Position numbers and translations under genes: made by a program. From positions 22,176,001 through 22,240,000 of the forward strand of contig NW_026622997.1 of NCBI RefSeq assembly GCF_023065955.2: 64,000 nt of DNA, in the 5' to 3' direction. The DNA is from Ursus arctos. Lineage: Eukaryota > Chordata > Mammalia > Carnivora > Ursidae. The notes beneath the pieces were generated by a model, which saw only the letters and a list, made by a program, of their open reading frames with translations, did no database searches and was not told where the DNA came from. Of the stretch, positions 22,681 to 33,652 are shown in pieces; the stretch's first letter is position 1; each line of letters starts with the position of its first letter.

Positions 22681-22739
22681 AGTCAGGCACCACCAGACTG
22701 GAGAATAGGATCCAGGGCATCGACGGTGTCCTAAAAGCA
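22681..22739 (+). other. Candidate non-coding exon (splice-site pair only)
   Basis: A strong polypyrimidine tract and acceptor (CTGTTCTGTCTCTGTATTTCAG, split over 22659-22680) is followed 59 bases later by GCA|GTAAGG as a possible donor. There is no coding evidence. A computed splice score or RNA data would decide. Confidence 0.2.
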
Positions 22740-23229
22740 GTAAGGCAGGAATCCCTTACGTTGACCCATTATGAAAGGATGACCCAACGTCATAAATGTC
22801 AAGGAACAAAAACAATGAAACATATGTGGGAACTTGGCATAGAGGCACAATGCAAAGGAGCTTGGCACCAATAATTACTACTTTACCCTTCAAATACTTC
22901 ACTGGTCAATCAACCCAGCCTTAGCATTCTCACCAATACCCCTGAGTCTGAGAGATTCATTCTGAGAAGGTATTCTTACCTGTGACTTCCATCCTCTTCC
23001 TACAAAGTAGTGGCAACAGCTGCTGGGGAGAAAGGGATGACGTGGGAAAGGTCCAAAGAGACTGCAAGAAGGATGTCAAGGCTCTAGGGCCTTATAGCAG
23101 TTGGGGAGGATTTCCCAGATGCTGAGAATATCCTTCTCATGGGAATGGGACACCCTCCCGGTAGATGGGATGAACTCTGGCATCAGATAAATTACCTCAG
23201 AGGATTTATTCACATTACATAATTTCATA
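22740..23229. other. Single-copy DNA, nothing identified
   Basis: No gene or repeat that I can name. Confidence 0.4.
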
Positions 23230-24165
23230 TACAAATTTTGTTCCATAAAAAATCTTCTCGAGAATACAAATTTAATATATCAAGCATGAAAAGGAAAAGA
23301 GATTCCAGGCCTACACGAACAGATGAGGGACAAAAATAATATCATTAAAGAACTACCAGATAAATTAGCGATGGCAAGAACCGCGGTGTACACGATTGAC
23401 AATTACAAAGAGAAAGATCTGAGGTAAGTACAGTGAAGGCTCATGAAAAATGTAGAAACTAAGGCCGGAGAGAAAAGCTAATAGAAATGGAAGACAGAGA
23501 AGAACAATCTTATGTGGAGTAATAGGGCATCTATGAATTTAAAAACTCAGCAAATTGAGAAGAAAAAGCATTCAAAGGTATTAAGAGATTTATTTTGGAA
23601 AAAAATTTTCTAAATTTGCAATTAAAAAAGCATGCCATAAGTCAAGACACATCTTGCTGTATTGGACTTCAAGGAAAAATAAAGAACTCCTCTGCAATCC
23701 TGACAGAAAAAGTGAGTGACCACAGAGAAGGAAGAACAGACTTCTCTTCAACAATGTTCAGTGATGGAAGTCAGATATTTTTCAACAAAGTTCTGGATGA
23801 AAGAAATTGTGACAAAGAAAATGAAGTTCCAGAATGATGTAATTCAGATCTAAAGGCAAGAAGTAGAGTTCAAAAATGTGAAAGAAATTCATAGATTACC
23901 GCTACACCACCCAGTCCTGATGTGCCCCTTATAACTGAAAAACAACAAAATTTAAACAAATGGTGAAATTACTGAAAAGAAAGAATTGAAGAAGATAGGA
24001 TGTAGAGAGCATGTGTATGGAATCTTCTTTAATACAGAATTAAGACTAAAAAATTTGCAATTTATTGTTACAAAATTGGATGTAAACGAAAGAAACTTTG
24101 AGAATATGAAACAAATACTTAACAAAATCAGGAGGAGAAATAGGGGGCAGATGGAGACAGTGGCA
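23230..24165 (+). mobile_element. Possible old L1/HAL1-type fragment
   Basis: A-rich text with phrases such as CCACAGAGAAGGAAGAACAG, ACTTCTCTTCAACAATGTTC, TGGATGAAAGAAATTGTGAC and ATGAAGTTCCAGAATGATG. It resembles the A-rich 3' region of old L1/HAL1 elements. Open frames at 23595-23837 and 23986-24168 are lysine-rich and lack a domain. Family assignment is uncertain. Confidence 0.35.
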
Positions 24166-24469
24166 TGAGTGTTAGTGTTCTCATCTTTCCTTGCTGGGAG
24201 TCAGTCTGCACCGTGTCCAGGGAAAACATGCCCCAAAACAATACTGATACTTGTTTCTCACAGGTTTTCGTAATTATTTCCTTAATCTTAAAATGATCTT
24301 TTACAAAATGATACAGGTATCTGTTACGTAGAATAACAGAGCAGAATTTCAGCTTTGCTTTTGTCTTCCCTCAATTTTCCTTCTCTAATTAAATTCAAGG
24401 AAAATTCAATGTAATACTTACTGTGACTAAATAGCATAATAATATGTTGCTATCTTTCTCTTTGTTTCA

Positions 24470-25135
24470 TCAGGTAGGATTTACCTAGAGTAAAATTCAC
24501 CCTTTTTTAGAGAAACATTCTGTGGGTTTTAACAAATGTCATGTAACCACTACCATAATCAAGAATTTTATAAATATTTCTCTCATGACTCAAATTTCTC
24601 TCAGGTCCCTTTGTGGTCATTCCTTGCTCAAATCCCCTCCCTCTCCTTCAGCAAATACCTCTGGCCAACTATTGATGAATTTCTAGTCTCTACAGTTTTG
24701 CCTTTTCCTGGATGTCATATAAAAGGAATCATATGGTACATTTGAATCTTTTATTTAACATAATGCCTTTAAGATTTATCCAAGTTGTTATTATGTGCAT
24801 TTGTTCCTTTTTTAATTGCCACACATTATTCTATTGTAGGGATATACCACCATTTGAGGGACATTTGGGTGGTTTCCATTTTTTTAAATAAGTCTGGACA
24901 TTAACATACAGGTTTTTTTGCAATATTTATTTCCATTTCTCTCGGATAAATACTTAAAAAAGCTTTGTTCTTGGTCAGATAGTAAGTGCATATTATTGAA
25001 TTTTATGAGAAACTGCCACACTGTTCCCCAAAGTAGTTGCACCGTTTTGTATTATAAGCAGCAACATCTGAGAATTCCAGTCGCTCTGCACCCTTGTCAA
25101 CACTTACTATTGCTAGTTTTTTAAAGACATTTTTG
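24470..25135 (-). mobile_element. Old L1 3' end, minus orientation
   Basis: AGTAAAATTCACCC, CATGTAACCACTACCATAAT, GGAATCATATGGTACATTTG, TTTATCCAAGTTGTTATTAT, GCCACACATTATTCTATTG, AACTGCCACACTGTTCCCCA and CACCCTTGTCAACACTTACT occur in the order expected for a reversed L1 3' UTR plus ORF2 C-terminus. No usable reading frame remains. Confidence 0.75.
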
Positions 25136-25224
25136 TAGGTGTTTAGGCGCTAGTAAAGGAAAATTGAATTTTACAGCGCAATGTCCTAATGAACATGTGT
25201 CACTTAGAAACTAAAACCAATAGC

Positions 25225-25443
25225 AAAAATATTGGGAGGAGGAACACCTGGGTGGCTCAGTCGGTTAACTGCTTGCCTTCGGCTCAGGTCATGATCCCAG
25301 GATCCTGGGATCGAGACCCGCATCGGGCTCCTTGCTCAGCAGGGAGCCTGCTTCTCTCTCTGCTGCTACTCCTGCTTGTGCTCTCTCTCTCTCTTTCTCT
25401 ATGACAAGTAAATAAATAAGATCTTTAAAAAAATATTGGAGGA
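25225..25443 (+). mobile_element. Can-SINE (older CTCAGTCGGTTAA subfamily)
   Basis: CACCTGGGTGGCTCAGTCGG head, ATCCTGGGATCGAGACCC box, CTGCTCAGC-type middle, CT repeat and AATAAATAAGATCTTT tail at 25241-25428. Flanks AAAAATATTGGGAGGA (25225-25240) and AAAAATATTGGAGGA (25429-25443) differ by one G. Confidence 0.95.
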
Positions 25444-25683
25444 AAGAGCCATGTAGCATTTGTATTTGATACTTAACCATTGACAAAGTCTTCCAGAAAA
25501 ACCGACCTAAAGAGAAGTATTAATTAAATTCATCTTTCTGTTATTCCTCATAGGAATTATCTACATCAAAGCCATATGGAAAAACAGCAAACTCCAATTA
25601 CTCCATGAATCTCATGCGTTATTAAACAACACAAATCTGCAAGAATGGTATAACACCAAGTAGAATATTCCTTCAATTATACA

Positions 25684-25713
25684 AATTATATATTATAATT
25701 ATATATTATAATT
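25684..25713 (+). repeat. Short AT-rich tandem repeat
   Basis: AATTATATATTAT occurs twice in tandem plus a partial third copy. Confidence 0.9.
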
Positions 25714-25749
25714 CATATAATCAGATCGATTTCCTAAAGCAAAGATTAA

Positions 25750-25870
25750 TATATCCACCAAACGTTTATTAGGAGTCTTGCATATGGAAAGCATTACATA
25801 GGCACTGATAGAAAAACAAAGATGAATAAGTCACAGTCTTTGCTTCCAAGGGATCTACAGTATCTGCTAT
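25750..25870 (+). repeat. L2/MIR-like ancient repeat
   Basis: CCACCAAACGTTTATTAGGA, AAAGATGAATAAGTCACAGT and TCTTTGCTTCCAAGGGATCT follow the mammalian-wide repeat containing AACAAATATTTATTGAGCAC and GCCCTCAAGGAGCT. Confidence 0.5.
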
Positions 25871-26558
25871 GGGTGGTTATAGTAAAATGGGGACGGCTTT
25901 GGGTTTAGTAGAATCCTAGTTGAGCATAAGGTGAAATAAAAATAATCCACTTTGAGGGTTTCTGTGTGGTACTAAACTAGTTCCACTCAGTGTTATCATA
26001 TTATATTATTTAAATAAGAGGCAAACCTCTATGCCCCAGAATACACGCCTGTTATGTCCCCATTATATCTCTTTCTACCGGATGAAATCCTGCCAACAGA
26101 GTCTCTGAAAAGTAGAACAAAGGACAAGTGTTGAGTCAAGGAACCCAAGTCATAACCTATTTATATAAAAGGCATTTGGCTGAAAAAATGACATTTAAGA
26201 TGCTTTTCCCTCCAAGATTCCTGATGTCACCCTGGTTAACGTTGCTTCGTTTACCCTATTAGTTAGCTCTGCCAGCCTGTCTTGGGCCATTATTTTTGCC
26301 TGAAGCCAAGAAGTAGAACTTTAAAGGTGTTATGCGTGCGAAAGGGTGTACCCAGGCTCTGAAAACACTTAATAAGGTTTTTTACATTCTGACCGAGACA
26401 CTGAAAGGAAGCTTTTAACTGACTTTCTTCTCCCATCTTTACACTGTAGAGAAGTGTGTAACACCTACGTGATGAGATGTCATATCCCTATTATAGAACT
26501 GGTGAAAATGAGACCCAGACACACATATACATAGACATGTGTTTCTAGCGATAGATGT
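25871..26558. other. Single-copy DNA, nothing identified
   Basis: No gene or recognisable repeat. Confidence 0.4.
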
Positions 26559-27939
26559 GCATATGCCTATTTCTTTTTAAAAAAAAAATTTATTATGTAA
26601 TGGTAGTCACCATACAGTACATCATTAGTTTTTGATGTAAAGTTCCATGATTCATTGTTTGCGTATAACACCCAGTGCTCCATGCAATACGTGCCCTCCT
26701 TACTACCCATCACTGGCCTAGCCCATCCTCCACCCTCCTCCCCTCTGAAACCCTCAGTTTGTTTCCCAGAGTCCGTAGTCTCTCGTGGTTCATTCCCCCT
26801 TCTGTTTACCCCCCTTCATTCTTCCCTTCCTTCTCCTACCAATCTCCCTGCTATTCCTTATGTTCCATAAATGAGTGAAACCATATGATAATTGTCTTTC
26901 TCTGCTTGACTTATTTCACTTAGCATAATCTCCTCCAGTTCCGTCCATGTTGCTGCAAATGTTGGGTAATCATTCTTTCTGATGTCTGAGTAATATTCTA
27001 TTGTATATGTGGACCTCATCTTCTTTATCCATTTGTCTGTTGAAGGGCATCTCGGCTCCTTCCACGGTTTAGCTATTGTGGACAATGCTGCTATGAACAT
27101 TGGGGTGCATATGGCCCTTCTCTTCACTACGTCTGTATCTTTGGGGTAAATACCCAGTAGTGCAATTGCTGGGTCATAGGGTAGCTCTATTTTTAACGTT
27201 TTGAAGGACCTCCATACTGTTTTCCAAAGTGGCTGTACCAACTTGCATTCCCACCGACAGTGTAAGAGGGATCCCCTTTCACCACATCCTCTCCAACATT
27301 TGTTGTTTCCTGCCTTGTCCATTTTTGCCATTCTAACTGGTGTAAGGTGGTATCTCAATGTGGTTTTGAGTTGAATTTCCCTCATGGCTAATGATTTTGA
27401 ACATTTTTTCATGCATCTGTTAGCCATTTGTATGTCTTCATTGGAAAAATGTCTGTTCATATCTTCTGCCCATTTTTGATTTGATTATTTGTTTCTCGTG
27501 TATTGAGTTTGAGAAGTTCTTTGTAGATCTTGAATACCAGCCTTTTATCTGTAGTTTCATTTGCAAATATCTTCTCCCATTCTGTGGGTTGCCTCTTTGT
27601 TTTGATAACTGTTTCCTTTGCTGTGCAGAAACATTTTATCTTGATGAAGTCCCAAAAGTTCATTTTTTCTTTTGTTTCTCTTGCCTTTGGAGACGTGTCA
27701 TGAAAGAGGTTGCTGTGGCTGATGTCGAGGTTGCAGCCTATGTTCTCCTCTAGGGTTTTGATGGATTCCTGTCTCACATCGAGGTCTTTCATCCATTTGG
27801 AGTTTATCTTTGTGTATGGTGGTGAGAGAGTGGTCAAGTTTCATTCTTTTGCATATAGCTGTCCAATTTTCCCAGCACCATTTATTGAAGAGATTGTCTT
27901 TTTTCCACTGGTTGTTTTTTCCTTGCATATGCCTTTTCT
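26559..27939 (-). mobile_element. LINE-1, 5'-truncated, with target-site duplication
   Basis: A reversed L1: poly-T (plus-strand A/T run near 26575-26592), 3' UTR, then ORF2 C-terminal sequence to about 27924. Flanks GCATATGCCTATTTCT (26559-26574) and GCATATGCCTTTTCT (27925-27939) form a nearly perfect target duplication, so both ends are placed with confidence. Length about 1.35 kb of an expected 6-7 kb. This is the least diverged L1 in the window. Confidence 0.95.
26858..27928 (-). pseudogene. L1 ORF2 C-terminal remnant (dead reverse-transcriptase protein)
   Basis: The family product is the L1 ORF2 endonuclease/reverse transcriptase, which copies L1 RNA at nicked DNA. Only the region after the reverse-transcriptase domain is left here. 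Three frames cover it in order: 27928 down to about 27825, 27837-27457, and 27460-26858. This gives at least two frameshifts, and the enzyme domains are absent, so it cannot be active. The last frame (200 codons) keeps the Cys-rich C-terminal pattern CX3CX7HX4C at residues 55-72, followed by [14 protein letters not shown] and [15 protein letters not shown], both hallmarks of L1 ORF2. There is no upstream promoter because the element is 5'-truncated. Identification as L1 is very secure; the subfamily is not assigned. Confidence 0.93.
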
Positions 27940-28934
27940 AACGATACTTATCTATACACTAGGCATCTCTATCACTGGGATACAAATCTTTGACTAGGGT
28001 ATTAAATTTGCTTTAAACTCCCAGATATATATATTTTTGATCAAAACAGTTTCTATCATGACAGATGGTCTATCCACCATGGTACATTTAATAACCCAAG
28101 GCTTGCATGATACAGTAGATTATTTAATTTTCCATTCACTCGAGATAGCATTTCATCACAGTGGTCTCCCCACAGACTTGGAACAGTTTGAGACTGAAAA
28201 AGGAGTGGCACAGAATACCCCAGAAGTCCATAATCAGATAGCCGGGACTCCAGAGATGTGGCTCGGGCAGAATTCCACTTAATGACACTCAAGTTATCAT
28301 CACGGACTATACATTTTTTCTGAGGGGCTACACTCAAACAGCAGGGAGGCAGCTTACGAAGATCCGCCTTTTGGCAAATTGTATAAAGGCCTTCCACCAG
28401 AAGGTTTGGAAAACAGCAAGAGCAGCAGTGAGCAAGATGGTCACATTTCTGAACTTAATTTGAATTATTATTACAGTAAAATAAAATTTACTAAATGAAC
28501 ATTTAATGGTATCAGGGTGAGGAAAAGAAGCAAAGCTTTCATCAGCAGAATCTGGGACAGCTGCAGCCCCTCACAAGAATATCCCCTGTGAATTGTCAGG
28601 TTTCTGTAACATGTGACCTTGTGCTATTTATAAAAAGAGTATTCCTCTAAGAGCCAAGATCTAAGGCATAAAACACAATTGAAGTATCATAGAGTTTGGA
28701 GAGAGTATAATGAACCTCGGAAGTTAGAAAACATTACCAATTCTGATGGACGGACGAGATGGAAGTTTTCCCCAAAAAATTAATCTCAGCCTTCCCTTCG
28801 ATGTAAATAGTATGCATTAATTTGGGGAATTTGCCTTTAGATTCGATTTTTTTCTTCTCCTCTTATTTACTGGGTGCTAGATGTGTCTGAGGGGGAGCAT
28901 GGGGACATACTGAAAGAAAAAAAATTATAGCACC
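27940..28934. other. Single-copy DNA, nothing identified
   Basis: Includes an 81-codon plus frame (28037-28282) and a 113-codon minus frame (28056-28397) that overlap. Neither has a recognised domain, and only one could be real. I treat both as chance. Confidence 0.4.
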
Positions 28935-29115
28935 TATGTAATTGACACCTGCTATTTTTTTGCCGGGCACTGTGCAAACAGCATCTCATCATTCTCATGA
29001 CACCCTCGTGAGCCTGGCATTAAGCTGATTGGGGCAAGGATCTGAAACATGGAGATGTATGTAATTGGTAGAGCTGGGACACGTTCTCTAGCTGTCTGCT
29101 TCCACGGCATGTGTT
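28935..29115 (+). repeat. MIR fragment
   Basis: TTGACACCTGCTATTTTTTT, GCCGGGCACTGTGCAAACAG, ATCTCATCATTCTCATGACA, GGTAGAGCTGGGACACG match MIR order. Confidence 0.65.
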
Positions 29116-29370
29116 TTCAGTCATTGCGGTCCTAATTTAAAACCAGGAGACAACCTGTCATCATAAACTTTACGTTTAGTTGTCCTTTGAAAAATAACAA
29201 AAGGGTCAAAAAATGAGTTTGATGGTTGCTTTCCAAGTTAATTTAAAAAGCAACTGGTCATACCTAGTACTTTTCTAGGCACAGTGGCGAGTAAAGAAGT
29301 AATGTACAGTAGGGCTCCAACGTGTTTGTGGGCTCTCAGGGGGAGACATTATTGACCACGATGAGACTTG
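29116..29370. other. Mostly single-copy, possible ancient repeat scrap
   Basis: About 29255-29345 (TACTTTTCTAGGCACAGTGG) has a weak L2/MIR-like look. Nothing else seen. Confidence 0.3.
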
Positions 29371-29765
29371 CGTAATACAAAGAATAGTAACTAACAGTTA
29401 AGGAGCACTTTTGAGCGGTACACACGCTCCCCTATGCTCTATATGTGCTAAATCTTAGGTGTGCTCAGACGTAGGTAAGAATAAGGTCTCGTTCTTCCTG
29501 ATCCTCATTTTACAGGAATGTAGGAATGTTTCTAAACACAGAATCTGGGGCGCCTGGGTGGCTCAGTCAGTTTAGTGTCTGCCTTTGGGGCAGGTCATGA
29601 TCCCAGGGTCCTGGGATAGAGTTCCACATAGGGCTCCCTGCTCAGTGGGCAGCCTGCTTCTCCCTCGCCTTCTGCTGCTCCCCCTGCTTGTGCTCTCTCT
29701 CTCAAATAAATAAATAAAATCATTAAACACAGAATCTGGACTCATACCCGATAGGCTCCCCTAGA
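29371..29765 (+). repeat. MIR split by a SINE
   Basis: The 5' part (GTAACTAACAGTTAAGGAGC ... CTCATTTTACAGGAATG, 29385-29522) and 3' part (GAATCTGGACTCATACCCGA from 29732) form one MIR interrupted by the Can-SINE at 29549-29723. Confidence 0.6.
29533..29739 (+). mobile_element. Can-SINE with perfect 16-bp target duplication, inserted in a MIR
   Basis: GGCGCCTGGGTGGCTCAGTC head, GGGTCCTGGGATAGAG box, CTGCTGCTCCCCCTGCTTGT middle and AAATAAATAAATAAAATC tail at 29549-29723. Flanks TAAACACAGAATCTGG (29533-29548, 29724-29739) are identical. Confidence 0.96.
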
Positions 29766-30159
29766 GTCTGGGATTGCCACACCTCCCTATTGCCTTAGAA
29801 TAATGATTTGACTCAACTTTCTATCCAAAGGTATTAATTCTAGCTTTCATTAAAAAAAAAAAATACTATCAGTATGGGCTGCTTTGAACCTGATTGAGGG
29901 GAAGGCAAACAGCTCAGAAAAGGGCGTATTCTCTCATTTCCTTAAAACATCAAACCTGAGTGCGCCATTACCAGCGGCTTGGGGAAAATTGTTTAGGGGG
30001 ACATTTGCCACCTCCTGACCAGGACATGCCCTGAGGGATTCAATGTACATTTCTTTATGTCTGAAAGTTGACATAATGGTTGTTTTCTCCAATTCTATCA
30101 CTTGTCCTAACTCCTTGCTTTGGAAATAGGTACTGCTGCGTTGTTTTCATTTTAATAAT
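29766..30159. other. Single-copy DNA, nothing identified
   Basis: A short A-run at about 29851-29863 and nothing else notable. Confidence 0.4.
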
Positions 30160-30850
30160 TTCGATATGGTAATATATTTAATTGCTCAAAAATAAAAAAC
30201 AGTTTAAAAATACAGAAATACATACGGTGGAATGTCTTGCTTCTAACTCTGATGCCTATTTACCTGTCAATTCACATCACCTACTCCCAGAAAGCACTGT
30301 CCACTATGTATCCTTGAGAGTTTCTTAACATGCGTGGTAGCAAACATGAATATACACGATTTCTCTCTGTTTGTAGACAAAAGTTAACATACTATAGACA
30401 CTGCTCTGCATCTCCTTTTCTCATTTAATAATTTACTTGGAGATATAGCCACATTAGATTATAGTTTTTTTTTTTTCCTCTCTCTCTGTTTTTTAATGTC
30501 ACTGCCTAATGGCCCATTACTTGGATATCATAATCTGTCTAATCCCTAGTAAACTCTTCATGGACATCTGGGTCTTTCCAATATTTTACTATTACAGATA
30601 CTGATACCCTGGCTAATGCGAATATATTTCATTGCACATGTCTGCAGGGGTACCTACAGGATTAATTCCCAAATTGGAAATGGGTCAAAAGCCATACACA
30701 TTTATCATTTTGACAGGTATTATCAAACTGCCCTCTGTAATAGTCATACCATTTCCGGGCTTCCTATAGGAAAGCTTTTTCGCATCATAACACTCATAGT
30801 AAATAAAACCATTGCACTTGGGATAAACTGGAAGGGATTTGGAGCCCTAC
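30160..30850 (-). mobile_element. Old L1 3' region, minus orientation
   Basis: CATGGACATCTGGGTCTTTC, TTTTACTATTACAGATACTG, GGGTCAAAAGCCATACACAT, GGTATTATCAAACTGCCCTC and CATACCATTTCCGGGCTTCC follow the order of a very old reversed L1 3' region. Strongly diverged. Confidence 0.6.
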
Positions 30851-31249
30851 AAAAGTGACTTGTGGGCAACGAAGAAGCCTAAGGGGGCCTAACTAGCCAG
30901 AAACTATCCAGTTGCCAGAGACCTGAGGAGCTCAGCCCCTTCTGGCACAGTGGCTGGGAAGCTCTGTGACAACACGTTTCCATCAGCAATGTGTGAGAGG
31001 GCCTATTTCCCCTCAGTTTCTCCAGTGAAGAGCTAGAAGCTTTGGTATTTGTGTTAACCCTAGACATAAAAAAAAAAAAAAAGTATATCTATGCAGTTTT
31101 ACTTTAGTACGAGAGAAGGTGATCACTTGTCCTACATTCAAGGGTTTCTGTAAGCGTTTTGCACGTAAACCACGTAAACTACTTTTTCTATTGAAGTGTT
31201 TGTCTTTTCTTATTGACTCGAAGAAGCTATCCATTAAGAAAAAAACCTC
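30851..31249. other. Single-copy DNA, nothing identified
   Basis: A-run at 31068-31082. Overlapping minus frames (30879-31234) have no domain. Confidence 0.4.
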
Positions 31250-32700
31250 TGTGCTTATGATATGAATTGTAATTCTTTCCCCTGACTTAGAGTTAGCTGT
31301 CTCTTGACTTTATTCACGGTGTCTGCTTTGTTTTGTTTTGTTTGCATTTGTTTGTGGAAATTTCTTTTCTGTTTTCTTATGTTGTCTTTTACAATTTGGA
31401 TTTGGAGTTGTTGGTTAGAAAAGACTTTCCCACTTCGGGTATACAAATGAATTCTGCCCCTTTTCTCCCCTAGAACTTTTCGGAATTAATTTCTTTAATG
31501 TGAAAAAAAAATTCCATTTGGAATTGATCTTGATGATGGGTATGCAATGTGGGTTCAACCATTTTCCCCAGGTGGGTTATACGAACACCATTTATTGAAA
31601 GGTCCCTATTCGCTTTCACATTTGAGAAGTATTTTAATTTTTCTTCCTATGGGTTTGTGTGTGTATTTCTTACTAAGTTTATTTCTAGAAATATTGTTTT
31701 GCTTACTTTTGCTGTTTTAAATGCTTTTCCCGTGATGTGTTCTAACTGCTTGTTTTTTGTACATAATATACTTATTACTTTATTACTTTCCGTTTATTAA
31801 TGTTTATATCCTCTTACTTCCCTGACCTCTCTCACTCTTTGCAGTGTTTTGGTTGATTTTCAAATGTACCATCATATTATCGTCACATTGTTATATTTTT
31901 ACAATGTGTATGCTTCTTATTTTCCCTTATCTCGTCTGATTTTATGGACTAGCCATGCCTGTACTTTGCGGGATATTAGAGGTGGTAGCATTCTTGTCTT
32001 GATCTTGGTTTTAGGAGGAATACCTCTTAGTATATCTCCACTGAGCACACTGCTGACTTCTGGATTGAGACGAATATATGTTGACTGCATTTAAAAGGTG
32101 TCCATCCATCCTGATTTAACTGAACGTTGTCTATGAAGAATGGCTATTGTATTTTATCAAATAACTTTTCGGCATGTATGGAAATGATCATTTTCCCCCC
32201 AACATTATAAGCTATATTTTAACATATTTCTTAATAATGAACCATTCTTGGACTTCTAGAATACATTCCCCTGTCAAAATGAGTCTTTCTATGCTTTTGG
32301 ATTGCATTCACTACCGTGTTCCTTAGCACAGGTCCACCCTTTTTTATAACTGAGATTAATCTATAGTTTTATTTGTGTCTGCAACATCTTTATCAGATTT
32401 CACTATCAATTGCATCCCCTCTTTCCAGAAAGAATTGGAAGGTTTTTCTTTTGTCTACCATTCTCTAGAACAGTTTAAATAGCCTTGGTGTTATTCGCTT
32501 TTTAAATTCCCATATGAAAGTATCTAAACCTGCTGCTTTGCTGGAAGTCACCCTTTAATAATTTTATCCATTGTTTCAATTGGACTATTTCTCTTTAGAT
32601 TTTTTTATATTTCTTGATGCCATTTTGTATAAATTATGTTTTTCTTTAAAAAAATCTATTTCACGCAAATTTTAAAATTTAGTCTGTTTATGAATCTTAA
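31250..32700 (-). mobile_element. Old L1 ORF2 remnant, minus orientation
   Basis: AACACCATTTATTGAAAGGT (31588), TTATTTCTAGAAATATTGTT, TTCGGCATGTATGGAAATGA (32169), ATGAACCATTCTTGGACTTC (32236) and AAGTATCTAAACCTGCTGCT (32518) occur in the order of a reversed L1 ORF2. All coding frames on the L1 sense strand are destroyed. Hydrophobic plus-strand frames at 31549-32094 are antisense artefacts. Confidence 0.6.
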
Positions 32701-32835
32701 ATTTCTTCAGTTCCCATGTGGTTGGTTCCTTCTTCACTGTTCAGTTGTGTTTCATTGTTTGTTTTTGATGGTAGCTTTTCTCATTTTTTCCTGATTAAGT
32801 TAGTTAATGATTGGTTATCTTAAAAAAAAAAAACA

Positions 32836-33087
32836 AAAACAAACCAAACAGATTTTGGGGGTGCCTGAGTGGCACAATTGGTTGAGCAACGAACTCTTGG
32901 TTTCAGCTCAGGCCACGATCTGGGGGTTATGGGATTGAGTCCTGAGTCGGGCTCTGTGCTCAGCTCAGGGGGAAGTCTGCTCTTTCCTCTCCATCTGCCC
33001 CTCCCCCTGGCTCACTTGCACACTCTCTCTCAAATAAATAAATAAATAAATAAAAATCTTTAAAGAAAACAAAACAAAACAGGTTTT
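32836..33087 (+). mobile_element. Can-SINE (old subfamily)
   Basis: GGTGCCTGAGTGGCACAATT head, GGTTTCAGCTCAGGCCACGA, CTCAAATAAATAAATAAATA tail, at about 32857-33064. A-rich flanks AAACAAACCAAACAGATTTT and AAACAAAACAAAACAGGTTTT-like form a diverged target duplication. Confidence 0.92.
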
Positions 33088-33089
33088 GT

Positions 33090-33425
33090 CCTTACATATT
33101 AGATCTATCATTTTTCTAATTCACTACAATTGGAAAATATAGGCCACAGGGTCTTTGTCACAATTAGTCAGCTCTGCCATTACAACACAAGAGCAGCCAG
33201 AGTTAATACGTAGATGGATGAGTATGTCTGTGTACAAATAAAACTCTTTTATGGATATTGAATTTTGAATTTTTTACAATTTTCACATATCATGAACTGT
33301 TATCTTCCTTTCATTTTTTTAAACCGTTAGAAGAAAAGGAAAGACCATGCTGAATTTGTAGGCCACATAAAAACAGGTGATGGACCAGATTTAGCCCAAA
33401 AGCTGTGGTTTGCCGGTCCCTACTT
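33090..33425 (+). mobile_element. hAT-like DNA transposon fragment (Charlie/MER group)
   Basis: GGCCACAGGGTCTTTGTCAC, CTCTGCCATTACAACACAAG, AGCAGCCAGAGTTAATACGT, GTACAAATAAAACTCTTTTA and, after an inserted-looking 100-base segment, ATGGACCAGATTTAGCCCAA and GTGGTTTGCCGGTCCCT. This is the familiar end of a mammalian hAT element (GGGCCGTAGTTTGCCGACCCCT). Family number not assigned. Confidence 0.6.
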
Positions 33426-33652
33426 TATCTTAATATCCAAAATATATAAAGAACTTGTACAGCTCAATACCAAAAAAACCCAAACAATCTGATTAAAAAA
33501 TGGGCAGAAGACCTGAATAGCCATTTTTCCAAAGAAGACATACAGATGGCCAACAGACACAAGAAAAGACAGTCAGTGTCACTAATTGCACTAATTGTCA
33601 GGGAAATGCAAATCAAAACCACAATGAGATAACACCTCACACCTTTCAGAAT
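33426..33652 (+). mobile_element. L1 ORF2 fragment, plus orientation
   Basis: AATATATAAAGAACTTGTAC, AAAAAATGGGCAGAAGACCT, AATAGCCATTTTTCCAAAGA, GGCCAACAGACACAAGAAAA and GAAATGCAAATCAAAACCAC are textbook L1 ORF2 sequence. It stops abruptly at about 33652 where an L1 of opposite orientation begins. Confidence 0.9.

Noticed and set aside
25289..25486. Short frames crossing SINEs (also at 15919-16239, 44632-45037, 48649-48942, 54522-54713)
   Set aside because: Translations of Can-SINE sequence with recurring peptides such as SLLLP or ERERAQAG; not genes.
28037..28397. Overlapping 81-codon plus and 113-codon minus frames
   Set aside because: Neither matches a family that I know; the mutual overlap makes chance the simplest view.
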